Source: Actinomycetota bacterium | Lineage (GTDB): Bacteria; Actinomycetota; Actinomycetes; Actinomycetales; Microbacteriaceae | DNA length: 55,336 nucleotides | NCBI GenBank assembly: GCA_009704945.1 | Contig: WLDG01000008.1 | Span: 1-55,336 of the forward strand | Direction: 5' to 3' | Shown: in pieces, positions 1-9,201 of the stretch | How the letters are laid out: every line of letters begins with the position of its first letter | Numbering within the stretch: the stretch's first letter is position 1 | Notes under the pieces: generated by a model | The model's input: the letters and a program-made list of their open reading frames with translations, nothing else | Databases searched by the model: none | What the model was told of the DNA's origin: nothing | Made by a program: the position numbers and the translations under genes

Positions 1-39
1 CGCCAAAAGGCACAGGCCATCATCGACCAAATTCAGTAA
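1..39 (+). CDS. 3' end of a gene, probably pstS (phosphate-binding protein), partial
   Basis: Twelve codons in frame 1 end in TAA at 37-39 (last residues QAIIDQIQ). The gene begins outside the window. It lies in the same direction just upstream of pstC-pstA-pstB, where the periplasmic/lipoprotein phosphate-binding subunit PstS usually sits. The identity is inferred from position only, because twelve residues cannot be assigned to a family. Confidence 0.6.
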   Translation, partial: RQKAQAIIDQIQ

Positions 40-52
40 AGAAAAACCGTAG

Positions 53-90
53 GATTAGCCCGAGCTTGGGCAACCGGGCTCGGGCTAATC
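53..90 (+). terminator. Intercistronic hairpin between probable pstS and pstC
   Basis: A perfect 13-bp inverted repeat, GATTAGCCCGAGC (53-65) and GCTCGGGCTAATC (78-90), encloses a 12-base loop. It lies 13 bases after the upstream stop codon and about 20 bases before the pstC ribosome site. No long T-run follows, so it more likely acts as an attenuator or mRNA-stabilising element than a full terminator. Such elements commonly make more binding protein than permease. Confidence 0.7.
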
Positions 91-118
91 TTCTAAATTG
101 GATAGTGGCGGAGGGGAA

Positions 119-1057
119 ATGACCACAGCGGCCAACCGTGGTAAGCCCCAAATACGCCTTGGCGATTTTGTCTTTTCCAAATTAGCAACCATCGCCGGTG
201 CTTCAATCTTGGTTACTTTGGCCGCGGTTGCTTTTTTCCTTTTCATTCAGGCTTTACCGGCTTTTGCACCAGATGCTGAACTTGGTGCTCAAGCGCCTGA
301 TGGGCCCCTGGCCTACGTTGCACCATATGTGTTTGGAACCCTTTATGGCGCAATCATCGCCCTCCTAATTGCCACACCTCTTGCAATAGGAATTGCTCTA
401 TACATTTCTCACTACGCCCCAAGACGGTTTGCTCAGACTCTTGGTTACATCATCGATCTTCTAGCAGCAATTCCTTCGGTGGTGTATGGACTCTGGGGAA
501 TTCTGGTTTTAGCACCGTTTTTGACACCAACATATAACTGGCTTAATCAAAACCTTGGATGGATTCCGTTATTTGCTGGTCAGGTGTCAGCGACTGGCAG
601 AACCATGTTGACTGTCGGTATTGTGCTGGCAATCATGATTTTGCCAATTATGGCTGCAATCATCCGAGAAGTTTTCTTACAAACTCCTAAGCTGCATGAA
701 GAAGCGGCTTTGGCTTTGGGTGCCACTCGATGGGAAATGATTCGAATGGCTGTGATCCCATTTGGAAGACCAGGAATCATTTCAGCGATGATGCTGGGGC
801 TTGGAAGAGCTCTGGGGGAAACTATGGCCGTTGCAATGGTTTTGTCTCCGGCCTCAATTATTAGCTTTGCATTACTGACTTCACAGAATTCCAACACCAT
901 CGCAGCAAACATTGCACTCGACTTCCCAGAATCCGGTGGCGACTTCAGAAGCCTCTTGATTGGTACTGGCTTGATGCTGTTCCTCATCACCATGGTGGTC
1001 AACATGTTGGCCCGTTACATCATTAGCCGTCGAGCAGAATTCTCGGGGGCTAACTAA
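119..1057 (+). CDS. pstC: Phosphate ABC transporter permease PstC
   Basis: Membrane subunit of the high-affinity phosphate importer PstSCAB. About six hydrophobic segments are visible, and the ABC-permease EAA loop reads EEAALALGATRWEMIRMA about two thirds along the protein. I place the start at ATG 119 (312 residues) because GGAGGGG at 110-116 is a well-spaced ribosome site; an upstream in-frame TTG at 98 has none. The stop overlaps the pstA start (TAATG), which implies translational coupling. Phosphate limitation probably controls the operon, but I recognise no PhoP box in the short stretch available. Confidence 0.95.
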   Translation: MTTAANRGKPQIRLGDFVFSKLATIAGASILVTLAAVAFFLFIQALPAFAPDAELGAQAPDGPLAYVAPYVFGTLYGAIIALLIATPLAIGIALYISHYAPRRFAQTLGYIIDLLAAIPSVVYGLWGILVLAPFLTPTYNWLNQNLGWIPLFAGQVSATGRTMLTVGIVLAIMILPIMAAIIREVFLQTPKLHEEAALALGATRWEMIRMAVIPFGRPGIISAMMLGLGRALGETMAVAMVLSPASIISFALLTSQNSNTIAANIALDFPESGGDFRSLLIGTGLMLFLITMVVNMLARYIISRRAEFSGAN

Positions 1058-2121
1058 TGGCAATCATTTCAACGGGATTCCAAGCTTCTGCCTCTCTTCC
1101 GAGATGGTTCACCCCCGCTGCTCTGGTCGGATCCTTCTCAGTTGCGTTAGCTGTCTTCACCTTGGCTAGGACCCCGTCTGAGGGCGGCACCAGTTTGGTG
1201 GGTGTTGGCTTTGTTGGCTTTGCCCTTTACTTGTTGACGGTTGCAATTGTTTCAAGGCTGGTAGAAGGAAGAAGAAAAGCAGCCGATCGACTCATCACTT
1301 CTCTTGTCACGGCCGCGTTTGCACTGGCAGTTATTCCACTGGTATCCCTGGCCTGGACAGTTGTGACAAACGGAATTGCAAGATTGGACGCAGACTTTTT
1401 CTCGATGTCAATGAGAAACGTGGTTGGTCCTGGCGGCGGTGCCTTGCATGCAATCGTTGGAACTTTGGAGCTAACGCTTATCGCAAGCTTGATATCTGTC
1501 CCTGTTGGAATCATGACCGCTATTTACCTGGTTGAGTATGGTCGTGGCAAGCTAGCTCGTGCAGTGACGTTCTTTGTTGACGTCATGACGGGAATACCTT
1601 CAATCGTTGCAGGCCTTTTCGCCTTTACTCTCTTCTTGGTTCTACTTGGACCTGCCGCGGCAATAAATGGCTTTGCAGGGTCAATTGCATTGAGTGTGTT
1701 GATGATTCCAGTGGTAGTTAGAGCAACTGAGGAAATGTTAAAAATTGTTCCAAACGAACTTAGGGAAGCTTCTTATGCACTGGGAGTTCCGAAGTGGTTA
1801 ACAATTGTAAAAGTAGTTATTCCAACCGCTCTAGCTGGTATAGCGACCGGTGTCATTATCGCGATTGCCAGAGTAATTGGGGAGACGGCACCTTTGCTTT
1901 TGGCCGCTGGATTCACAACTTCTATGAACTACAACCCATTCAGTGACAAAATGATGACCTTGCCAGTCTTTGTATTTACATCATTTGCTAACCAAGGTAT
2001 CGATACGCAGTCTTACCTCGATCGAAGTTGGGCTGGCGCACTAACACTTATGTTGATTGTTATGATTCTGAATCTCTTTGCTCGACTCATATCCAAGTTC
2101 CTCTCACCGAAGGGTGCCTAA
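1057..2121 (+). CDS. pstA: Phosphate ABC transporter permease PstA
   Basis: Second membrane subunit of the Pst phosphate importer, 354 residues. The first 100 residues carry extra hydrophobic segments before the core permease domain, so the protein is longer than the roughly 290-residue proteobacterial PstA; an extended N-terminus is usual in actinobacteria. The EAA loop reads LREASYALGVPKWLTIVKV near residues 230-250. Its ATG shares a base with the pstC stop, and pstB starts immediately after its own stop, so all three are one transcription and translation unit. Confidence 0.95.
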   Translation: MAIISTGFQASASLPRWFTPAALVGSFSVALAVFTLARTPSEGGTSLVGVGFVGFALYLLTVAIVSRLVEGRRKAADRLITSLVTAAFALAVIPLVSLAWTVVTNGIARLDADFFSMSMRNVVGPGGGALHAIVGTLELTLIASLISVPVGIMTAIYLVEYGRGKLARAVTFFVDVMTGIPSIVAGLFAFTLFLVLLGPAAAINGFAGSIALSVLMIPVVVRATEEMLKIVPNELREASYALGVPKWLTIVKVVIPTALAGIATGVIIAIARVIGETAPLLLAAGFTTSMNYNPFSDKMMTLPVFVFTSFANQGIDTQSYLDRSWAGALTLMLIVMILNLFARLISKFLSPKGA

Positions 2122-2901
2122 ATGGCTAAGCGAATTGAACTAAAGTCAATAGATGTTTACTACGGCAAATTCAAGGCCGTAGAAGACATCAGCATGGTGA
2201 TTGAGCCTCGTGCAATCACAGCATTCATTGGCCCCTCAGGTTGTGGTAAGTCCACTTTGATTCGAACCCTGAATCGTATGCACGAGGTTATCCCTGGTGC
2301 ATACGTTGAGGGTGAGCTACTGATGGACGGTGAGAACATATATAGCGATGATGTTGATCCAGTTAAGGTTCGGCGCCAGGTTGGAATGGTTTTTCAGCGA
2401 CCAAACCCATTCCCAACTATGTCAATCAAAGACAACGTGATATCAGGTTACAAACTCAACAACAACAAAATGTCCAAGAGCGATGCTGACGACTTGGTTG
2501 AAAGGGCCCTCAAGGGTGCGAATCTTTGGAATGAAGTCAAAGATCGCCTAGAGCGTCCAGGTTCTTCACTCTCTGGTGGACAGCAGCAAAGGCTCTGTAT
2601 AGCCCGCGCGATTGCTGTTGAGCCAGATGTGATTCTGATGGATGAGCCCACTTCGGCTTTGGATCCAATTTCAACCGCGGCAATTGAAGATATGGCTGTG
2701 GAGTTGAAGGAAAAGTTCACAGTTGTGATTGTCACTCACAACATGCAGCAAGCCTCTCGAATCTCAGACATGACAGCGTTTTTCAACATTGCCGGAACAG
2801 GGCTACCTGGAAAGCTCATCGAATACGACAAGACCGAGAAGATTTTCTCCAATCCTGCTCAGCAGCAGACCGAAGATTATGTTTCTGGCCGCTTTGGCTA
2901 G
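2122..2901 (+). CDS. pstB: Phosphate ABC transporter ATP-binding protein PstB
   Basis: Cytoplasmic ATPase that powers phosphate uptake through PstC-PstA. The 259-residue length is typical. Walker [10 protein letters not shown] lies at residues 37-45, the ABC signature LSGGQQQR near 150, and Walker [13 protein letters not shown] just after it. It starts at ATG 2122 directly after the pstA stop. The usual fourth partner phoU does not follow; the next gene is an unrelated reductase. Confidence 0.97.
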   Translation: MAKRIELKSIDVYYGKFKAVEDISMVIEPRAITAFIGPSGCGKSTLIRTLNRMHEVIPGAYVEGELLMDGENIYSDDVDPVKVRRQVGMVFQRPNPFPTMSIKDNVISGYKLNNNKMSKSDADDLVERALKGANLWNEVKDRLERPGSSLSGGQQQRLCIARAIAVEPDVILMDEPTSALDPISTAAIEDMAVELKEKFTVVIVTHNMQQASRISDMTAFFNIAGTGLPGKLIEYDKTEKIFSNPAQQQTEDYVSGRFG

Positions 2902-2935
2902 AAACAAATTTGCCCTAAATGGGGTTGAGAACTAG

Positions 2936-4453
2936 ATGATCGAAACAGTCACTCAAGACCTCGCCGTTCTGCGCTCTTCAGATGGTCTACCGGCTCGGGT
3001 GCTGGTAACTGGCGCCACCGGCTACGTCGGAGGCAGGCTGGTGAGGGAGCTGCTGAGCCACGATTATCGAGTTCGGGTTTTAGTTCGAGACGCCAAAAGG
3101 CTTCAGGACTACCCGTGGCGAGATCAGGTTGAAATTGTCGAGGGCGATGCAACAGATCTTGGCGCCCTAGAGAAAGCTCTCCACAACATCGATCTTGCCT
3201 ATTACATGCTTCACGCTTTGATGGCTCCTAAAAACTTTGAGGAGTTAGAAGAGGAACTGGCAAGAAAGTTTGGCCAGATAGCCAAGGCCAATGACGTGAA
3301 AAGAATTGTTTACTTAGGCGGTATTGCCTCGCCAGATGACAACCTCTCCCCTCACATGTCAGCGAGAGCAAAAACTGGAGAGATTCTGCGATCATCCGGA
3401 GTTCCGACAATTGAACTGCGTGCGGGCGTTGTAATTGGCGCGGGTTCGGCATCGTTTGAAATGCTCCGCCACCTGACCGAACGATTGCCAATTATGGTGA
3501 CACCTAAGTGGTTGAAGAACAGAATTCAACCAATTGCGATACGAGATGTTTTGCGATACCTAGTAGGCAGCGCAACAATTGATTCAAGTGTCAACAAAGA
3601 CTTTGACATCGGTGGTCCCGAAGTGTTCACCTACATGGAGATGATGCAAATCTATGCATCCGTAGCCGGACTTAGAAAGAGAATCATCATTCCGCTACCT
3701 GTACTTACGCCGAAGCTTGCATCGGGCTGGATTGGCTTAGTCACTCCAGTGCCAGTGACGCTTGCGAAAAGATTGGTCGCTTCGTTGAAGCATGAAGTGG
3801 TTGCAAGAAATGATGACATCAGAAAGTACGTGCCTGATCACCCGGAAGGAATGACCGACTTCCGGAAAGCCGTTTCACTAGCCTTGACTCGAATCAAAGA
3901 TCTCGAAGTGGAAACTCGTTGGTCATCGGCACAAACACCCGGTACTCACTCGCAACCACTGCCAACGGATCCTGACTGGGCAGGTGGGTCGCTCTACATC
4001 GATGAGCGAAAGTATCTATCAGATGATGATGTGCAGACAGTTTGGCAACGGGTCGAAGCAATCGGTGGAGACAATGGCTACTCAACTGCCACTTGGGCAT
4101 GGGAACTGCGCGGTGTAATGGATCGCATGGTGGGTGGTGTCGGTTTGCGCCGAGGCAGAAGAGATCCACTTAGTTTGCGTGAGGGTGAGGCTCTGGATTT
4201 CTGGAGAGTGGAAGAGATTCGCAGGCCAGAGCTTCTGAGACTCAGAGCTGAAATGAAACTGCCAGGTTTAGCCTGGCTCGAGTTTAAGGTAGAGCGGGTT
4301 CCGACCGGCAAGACACTGGTTACACAAAGGGCTCTTTATCACCCAAGAGGATTGTTTGGACATCTCTACTGGTGGTTGGTGTTGCCGATGCATGGAATTG
4401 TCTTCCCATCAATGGCCAAAAAGATGGCTGGCAAGAGCGCCAAGAAAGCCTGA
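2936..4453 (+). CDS. NAD(P)-binding SDR/NmrA-like protein with C-terminal DUF2867 domain
   Basis: 505 residues in two parts. Residues about 20-260 form an extended-SDR/NmrA-like Rossmann domain with the nucleotide motif VTGATGYVGGRL near 24-35. Residues about 320-500 resemble DUF2867, an SRPBCC-like fold, beginning around the GGSLYIDERKY segment. This two-domain layout is common in actinobacteria and is usually annotated only as SDR family oxidoreductase; the substrate is unknown. It follows pstB by 34 bases on the same strand and may be read through from the pst operon. The ribosome site (GGGGTTGAG before ATG 2936) is modest. Confidence 0.8.
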   Translation: MIETVTQDLAVLRSSDGLPARVLVTGATGYVGGRLVRELLSHDYRVRVLVRDAKRLQDYPWRDQVEIVEGDATDLGALEKALHNIDLAYYMLHALMAPKNFEELEEELARKFGQIAKANDVKRIVYLGGIASPDDNLSPHMSARAKTGEILRSSGVPTIELRAGVVIGAGSASFEMLRHLTERLPIMVTPKWLKNRIQPIAIRDVLRYLVGSATIDSSVNKDFDIGGPEVFTYMEMMQIYASVAGLRKRIIIPLPVLTPKLASGWIGLVTPVPVTLAKRLVASLKHEVVARNDDIRKYVPDHPEGMTDFRKAVSLALTRIKDLEVETRWSSAQTPGTHSQPLPTDPDWAGGSLYIDERKYLSDDDVQTVWQRVEAIGGDNGYSTATWAWELRGVMDRMVGGVGLRRGRRDPLSLREGEALDFWRVEEIRRPELLRLRAEMKLPGLAWLEFKVERVPTGKTLVTQRALYHPRGLFGHLYWWLVLPMHGIVFPSMAKKMAGKSAKKA

Positions 4454-4455
4454 GC

Positions 4456-4461
4456 TATTCT
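4456..4461 (+). promoter_or_regulatory. -10 box TATTCT for a leaderless EamA gene
   Basis: TATTCT lies exactly six bases before the ATG at 4468, so transcription should begin at or next to the start codon. No Shine-Dalgarno sequence is present. The same spacing recurs at several other genes in this window. Confidence 0.55.
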
Positions 4462-4467
4462 TAGCCA

Positions 4468-5355
4468 ATGACAAAAATGCGCCTAGCAGTTTTTGCCCTG
4501 CTGGGCGTTGGCTTTGTTTGGGGCGCCGCTTTCGTCCTAATGAAAGATGCCATCAAGCAACAGCCCTACATGGATTTTCTTGCCACCCGTTTCACGGTTG
4601 CTTTTTTAGCCATGCTGATTTTGAGACCGGCAGTTGCAACTAGATTCGAAAAAGGCGATGTCTCTTATGGGGCACTGCTAGGAGCAGTGTTGGCTCTTGG
4701 CTACATCACGCAAACAATTGGACTAGAACTAACCACTGCCGCCACAAGTGGTTTTCTAACCGGGCTTTATGTAGTTCTCACACCGCTCATCGCGTGGGTC
4801 TTCATGCGGCAGACGATCGCCAAGAGGGTAGTTGTTGGAGTACTAGTAGCCCTTGGTGGACTGGCCATATTCTCTGGTGCCGCTAGTGACGTTGAGTTTC
4901 AGGTTGGTCAACTTTGGTTAGTGGCATGCGCCGTGTTTTATGCCATCCACATTCTCCTGCTCGGAAAACATGGAAAAGGACGTTCTGCTTATAGATTCGC
5001 CATGTTGCAAATTGGCTGGATGGCTGTTGTTACATGGGGATTTGCAATTGTCGATGGTTACCAGCCTCCTCCTAATGCGGAAGTTTGGTTTGCGATTTTC
5101 TTTACTGCAATTCTCTCCACGGTAATTGCTTTCTGGGTTCAGACGTGGGCTCAGACACTAATCGATCCAGCCCGAGTGGCCCTAATCATCACATCGGAAG
5201 TTATCTTCACTGCGCTCGTCGCCGTTGCAGTGGGTCAAGAGCCAATCACCTTTGCCATGATTTTTGGTGGTGGATTGATGTTTATTGCAATGCTGATTGT
5301 GGAATGGCCGAGTAAAAAGCAACCAGTTCAGTTACAGACCCAGCTCCACGAGTAG
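4468..5355 (+). CDS. EamA/DMT-family membrane transporter
   Basis: 295 residues with about ten hydrophobic segments arranged as two EamA repeats, the drug/metabolite-transporter pattern. The N-terminal FVWGAAFVLMKDAI is typical of the family, as is the TSGFLTGLYVVLTPLIAW region that follows the third or fourth helix. The substrate cannot be told; relatives export amino acids or other metabolites. The gene appears leaderless, with TATTCT six bases before ATG. Its last 24 bases overlap the end of glpD on the other strand. Confidence 0.88.
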   Translation: MTKMRLAVFALLGVGFVWGAAFVLMKDAIKQQPYMDFLATRFTVAFLAMLILRPAVATRFEKGDVSYGALLGAVLALGYITQTIGLELTTAATSGFLTGLYVVLTPLIAWVFMRQTIAKRVVVGVLVALGGLAIFSGAASDVEFQVGQLWLVACAVFYAIHILLLGKHGKGRSAYRFAMLQIGWMAVVTWGFAIVDGYQPPPNAEVWFAIFFTAILSTVIAFWVQTWAQTLIDPARVALIITSEVIFTALVAVAVGQEPITFAMIFGGGLMFIAMLIVEWPSKKQPVQLQTQLHE

Positions 5356-6846
5356 TTTCTGCAGCGGCTGATTAGCCCTAAGTTCTGCGTCCGAACGCGC
5401 CATGCTAATTGGAAGGCGCCTTCTGAGAAGATCCTCGCGTTTTTGCACGCGCTCATTTATTGCAATGTATCGAATCTCTTGCTCGGTTATTCCAAGGCCA
5501 GGAACTATGTCATCGAGTTCTGAATCTCCAACTATTTCAAACGCCTCATCGCCATGCCTACGCCAAAGGCCATCAGCGATTAGCTGTGGGTCAGATTTAG
5601 CTAGCCTTCTGATAAGTGCAAAGAACTCGTCTTTTCTAATTTGGCTTCCCTCGCCAAACCAACGTCCTGGCACTTTAACCTTTAGGCCAAAACGATTAAG
5701 TTCGCCAACTAGCTCTTCGCCCACATTCAAACAGTCTGTTAGCTTGCCCCCCAGAATTGTCACGACCTTGCGATCTTTGTCACCCTCAACCACGTGTTTG
5801 CGAGACAGTTGGTGCCAATCTGCAATGTTTCCATCACCAGCACTTTCGATCACTAGTGGCCTTACTCCGCATCTGGCCGAGACAATCTGATCTTTAGTGA
5901 TTGGTTCCGCCAGCTCCATCTGAGCGTTTATCTGTCTAAGGACAAACTCAACATCTTCATCAGTTACCTCTGTCACAGGATGGTCAACCCTGGTGTCAGT
6001 TGTTCCAACCATGGATCTATCTCCCATGGGTAAGACATAGAAGAGTCGACCTTGCTCGTCCCAGAAAGCTAGAACCTGATATTTACTTGTTAGCTTTCGA
6101 TTCAAAACAAAGTGAACACCTTTTGAAAAAACCAGACTCGCTTTAGTTGGGGAGTTCAACATGCTTGTGACATCGGAAGCGAAAGGGCCGGCAGAGTTTA
6201 TAACGGTCTTAGCAATCACGTGACTCTCACCGCTTAGCGATTGCAGCCTAAGGGTCCACTCGCCATCAAATTCAGCGCCAACCAGCTCGGTGTAGTTTCT
6301 AGCTTGCGCACCTTGCTTCATTGCTTGCTTGACAAAGTCAAAGACAAATCGGGAGTCATTGTCAGGTAGCTCAGCGTCAAAATACTTAACTGCTTTTCTG
6401 CCTGTGATCAGATTTGGTTCAAGCCTCTTTGCCGATCTTGCGGAGTAGGAAAGTGGTGGCTTGGTGCCAAACAATCCAATCCCCCAATAGAACAAGGTTC
6501 CAAAAGTGCCAAGCAGTCTTCCAAAGGGGGCAGTTGGCCCTAACGATGCTAGAAAGCCAATTTGTCTAATCCGATTCGGATATGCCCGCATCAGACGGTT
6601 TCTTGCCAGACAAAGCTTGAAGACCAACCAGAACTCGTAGCTTTGTAAGTATTTGATTCCTCCCCAGACCAGATTGGACGATTCCTGGGAGGTGAATCCG
6701 GCGAAGTCTCCCCGGTCGACCAGTAAAACCTTGAGACCAGCGGCCGAGAGGGCAGCGGAAGCAACCGCGCCGTTGATACCGGCCCCGACAATGGCAACGT
6801 CAAACTGTTCGAATTTGTTCGTTTCAGTTTGATTTTGATTGGTCAC
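5332..6846 (-). CDS. glpD: Glycerol-3-phosphate dehydrogenase (FAD, GlpD type)
   Basis: Oxidises glycerol-3-phosphate to dihydroxyacetone phosphate at the membrane and passes electrons to the quinone pool. 504 residues. The FAD-binding GAGING motif lies at 21-26, and the family stretch SSNLVWGGIKYLQ follows at about 57-69. GTG 6846 is the start: TATGCT sits six bases upstream and no ribosome site is present, so the mRNA is probably leaderless. It diverges from glpK, so the two enzymes that take glycerol into glycolysis share a 64-bp promoter region. No glycerol facilitator gene is in the window. Confidence 0.93.
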   Translation of the reverse strand: MTNQNQTETNKFEQFDVAIVGAGINGAVASAALSAAGLKVLLVDRGDFAGFTSQESSNLVWGGIKYLQSYEFWLVFKLCLARNRLMRAYPNRIRQIGFLASLGPTAPFGRLLGTFGTLFYWGIGLFGTKPPLSYSARSAKRLEPNLITGRKAVKYFDAELPDNDSRFVFDFVKQAMKQGAQARNYTELVGAEFDGEWTLRLQSLSGESHVIAKTVINSAGPFASDVTSMLNSPTKASLVFSKGVHFVLNRKLTSKYQVLAFWDEQGRLFYVLPMGDRSMVGTTDTRVDHPVTEVTDEDVEFVLRQINAQMELAEPITKDQIVSARCGVRPLVIESAGDGNIADWHQLSRKHVVEGDKDRKVVTILGGKLTDCLNVGEELVGELNRFGLKVKVPGRWFGEGSQIRKDEFFALIRRLAKSDPQLIADGLWRRHGDEAFEIVGDSELDDIVPGLGITEQEIRYIAINERVQKREDLLRRRLPISMARSDAELRANQPLQKLLVELGL

Positions 6847-6852
6847 AGTGCA

Positions 6853-6858
6853 AGCATA
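6853..6858 (-). promoter_or_regulatory. -10 box TATGCT for leaderless glpD
   Basis: TATGCT (complement strand, 6858 down to 6853) is followed by exactly six bases and then the GTG start of glpD at 6846. It lies in the glpD-glpK divergent region, so control of one gene may affect the other. Confidence 0.6.
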
Positions 6859-6910
6859 ATTCCAGATTTATTGGCTGCGGTTCATCTAGCAATTTCGAGG
6901 AGGAAATAAA

Positions 6911-8374
6911 GTGTCGATTCTTGCCATTGATGCTGGTACCACCGGCGTAACGGCTCTCGTTATTGATAAGGCCGGTCAAATTATTGCCCGCGGCTACAGC
7001 GAATTCGAGCAGCACTTCCCAACCCCTGGCTGGGTCGAACACGACCCTGAGCAGATATGGCAGGCCACTCTGCAGGCTGTTAAAGAGTCCGACGCGATCA
7101 ACCACGGGATTAGCTGCATCGGGATAACAAACCAAAGAGAGACGGCGGTTATCTGGGACCGTCAGACACTGGTCTCCCCCACCAGGGCTATTGTCTGGCA
7201 AGACCGCAGAACCTCGATCTTCACAGAAGAACTAACTGAAAAAAACAAGGGTGACTGGATTCGAAAGAAGACAGGTCTAAACATCGACCCCTATTTCACC
7301 GCTAGCAAGTTTTTGTGGTGGAAAAGAAATAAACCTGAAATTTGGTCTGGCGTTGAAAATGGAAAATATGCGCTTGGCACAATTGATAGTTATCTAGTTG
7401 CCAGACTCTCTGGTGGCAGACATCACATCACAGATGCATCGAATGCCTCACGAACTCAGCTCATGGATTTGGTGACATGCCAATGGGACAGCGACCTGTT
7501 GGCTGCTTTTGAAATCCCCCGCATCGCACTTCCAGAAATTGTTTCTTGCTGGGGAAACTTAGCAAAAACAGATCCCGATAGCTTCTTAGGCATTGCTGCG
7601 CCAATCACTGGTATGGCTGGAGATCAGCAGGCAGCACTTTTTGGACAGACTGGATTTGATGAAGGCTCTTCTAAATGCACATACGGAACCGGTGCATTTA
7701 TTCTCACCAACACCAAAGACAAAATCGTCATCAGCGACAGAGGATTACTTGCCACAGTCGCTTGGAAATCCCCAGATGGAGAAGTCACTTACGCATCGGA
7801 AGGTTCAGTTTTCGTTGCAGGAGCTGCGGTGCAGTGGCTAAGAGATCAACTTGGGATTATTGAATCTTCGGCTCAGGTTGAAGAGTTGGCCACAACAGCC
7901 GGCAGCAGCGATGGAGTGGTTTTCGTGCCGGCGCTAACAGGTTTGGGAGCGCCGTTTTGGAACTCTGAAATCCGGGGCAGCCTGCTGGGCATCACCAGAG
8001 GAACCTCCAAGGCAAACATCGCCTATGCAACTTTGGAGGCAATCGCATATCAGGTTGGTGCAGTAGTCAAAGCTATGAGTGAGGACTCTGGAAAAAAGGT
8101 TGCATTACTCAGAGTGGATGGTGGCGCTGCAGCAAACTCCTTGATGCTTCAAATCCAGGCAGACCAATTGCAAGCAGTTGTAGTTCGGGCAAAGAATCTA
8201 GAGTCAACCGGTTTAGGAGCCGGCTTACTGGCAGGTTTGGGTTCTGGTATCTGGTCTTCTCTAGACCAACTTAGGCAGCTCAACCCTGCTGCCGAAGAGT
8301 TCGCTCCAAAGCAGGATCGCTCCGACTCATATCAGCGCTGGTTGGAAGCGGTGCAAGCTACTAGCAAGTTCTAA
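6911..8374 (+). CDS. glpK: Glycerol kinase
   Basis: Phosphorylates glycerol with ATP to glycerol-3-phosphate, the substrate of the divergent GlpD. 487 residues, close to the usual 495-505. It is a FGGY-family kinase: the phosphate-binding motif DAGTTG is at 7-12, GITNQRETAVIWDR lies near residues 73-86, and GMAGDQQAALFGQ near 236-248. The GTG start at 6911 is supported by the strong ribosome site GAGGAGG at 6896-6902. In contrast to glpD, this gene has a conventional leader. Confidence 0.96.
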   Translation: MSILAIDAGTTGVTALVIDKAGQIIARGYSEFEQHFPTPGWVEHDPEQIWQATLQAVKESDAINHGISCIGITNQRETAVIWDRQTLVSPTRAIVWQDRRTSIFTEELTEKNKGDWIRKKTGLNIDPYFTASKFLWWKRNKPEIWSGVENGKYALGTIDSYLVARLSGGRHHITDASNASRTQLMDLVTCQWDSDLLAAFEIPRIALPEIVSCWGNLAKTDPDSFLGIAAPITGMAGDQQAALFGQTGFDEGSSKCTYGTGAFILTNTKDKIVISDRGLLATVAWKSPDGEVTYASEGSVFVAGAAVQWLRDQLGIIESSAQVEELATTAGSSDGVVFVPALTGLGAPFWNSEIRGSLLGITRGTSKANIAYATLEAIAYQVGAVVKAMSEDSGKKVALLRVDGGAAANSLMLQIQADQLQAVVVRAKNLESTGLGAGLLAGLGSGIWSSLDQLRQLNPAAEEFAPKQDRSDSYQRWLEAVQATSKF

Positions 8375-8377
8375 GCT
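8372..8377 (+). promoter_or_regulatory. -10-like box TAAGCT before the orphan ABC ATPase
   Basis: TAAGCT overlaps the glpK stop codon and lies seven bases before ATG 8385, which has no ribosome site. This suggests leaderless transcription of the ATPase from inside the end of glpK. Confidence 0.4.
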
Positions 8378-8384
8378 TGCTGAT

Positions 8385-9182
8385 ATGTACGAAGCCGAAT
8401 CAAAGCTAGCCGCGCAGGCTCTGAACGCTGGCTATTCTGCCGATGACATCATCAAGAACCTGGACTTAGACTTCGCGCCAGCTTCTATCACCGCAGTGGT
8501 CGGCGCCAATGGTGCTGGAAAAAGCGCCTTGCTAAAAGCTCTGGCCCGCAAGATAAAAGTTTCTGGTGGAGCAGTCTTGCTAGACGGTGTTTCAATTTCC
8601 TCGCTAAGTAAAGCTGAAGTTGAGGGAGCTATCGGTTTTCTGGGAACAATTCCCGCCACTAGAAATAATGAAACCGTTTACGACCTGGTTTCTAGAAGTG
8701 CGATGTTGGCCAACCAAATTTCGAGAGTAAGCCCCCGCCTAAAGACTCAAATTGACGAAATTCTCACGCGCACTGGCCTGGAGTCGCTAAAGAAAAAGAA
8801 AATAGGTGAACTCTCCTCTGGTTGGCGACAGGTGGCAGTAATTGCTGCTGCTCTAGTAAAGGATCCTCAGGTCTTGCTGCTGGATGAGCCCACCAGCTCG
8901 CTAGATTACTCGCACCAGTTGCAGGTGATTAATTTGCTCTCATCGCTGAAGCGTGAGAGAAAGATGACGATTATTACCGTTATCCACGACTTGAACCTCG
9001 CTGCGCGTTTTGCTGATTGGGTGGTTGTTCTAAAAGAGGGGAAAGTGATTTCTCAGGGAACTCCCAAAGAAGTCATCACCCCCACGACTTTGGCCGATGG
9101 ATTCAACATTTTGGCAAGGGTTATTGAAGATCCGGTAGCAAAAACCCCAGTGGTTATCCCGATTCGCCAGCTAGGCGACTAG
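8385..9182 (+). CDS. Orphan ABC transporter ATPase, FecE/FepC-like
   Basis: 265 residues. Residues 8-30 (LAAQALNAGYSADDIIKNLD) match the start of iron-siderophore/cobalamin-type importer ATPases. Walker A GANGAGKS is at 40-47 and Walker B VLLLDEPTSSLD lies near 165. The signature LSSGWRQ departs from the usual LSGGQ. No permease or binding-protein gene is adjacent, so it either serves a transporter elsewhere or has another role. It begins 10 bases after glpK but probably has its own leaderless promoter. Siderophore or heme uptake is only a guess from the family. Confidence 0.8.
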   Translation: MYEAESKLAAQALNAGYSADDIIKNLDLDFAPASITAVVGANGAGKSALLKALARKIKVSGGAVLLDGVSISSLSKAEVEGAIGFLGTIPATRNNETVYDLVSRSAMLANQISRVSPRLKTQIDEILTRTGLESLKKKKIGELSSGWRQVAVIAAALVKDPQVLLLDEPTSSLDYSHQLQVINLLSSLKRERKMTIITVIHDLNLAARFADWVVVLKEGKVISQGTPKEVITPTTLADGFNILARVIEDPVAKTPVVIPIRQLGD

Positions 9183-9201
9183 CCAAACCACTAATCCTGG
9201 G

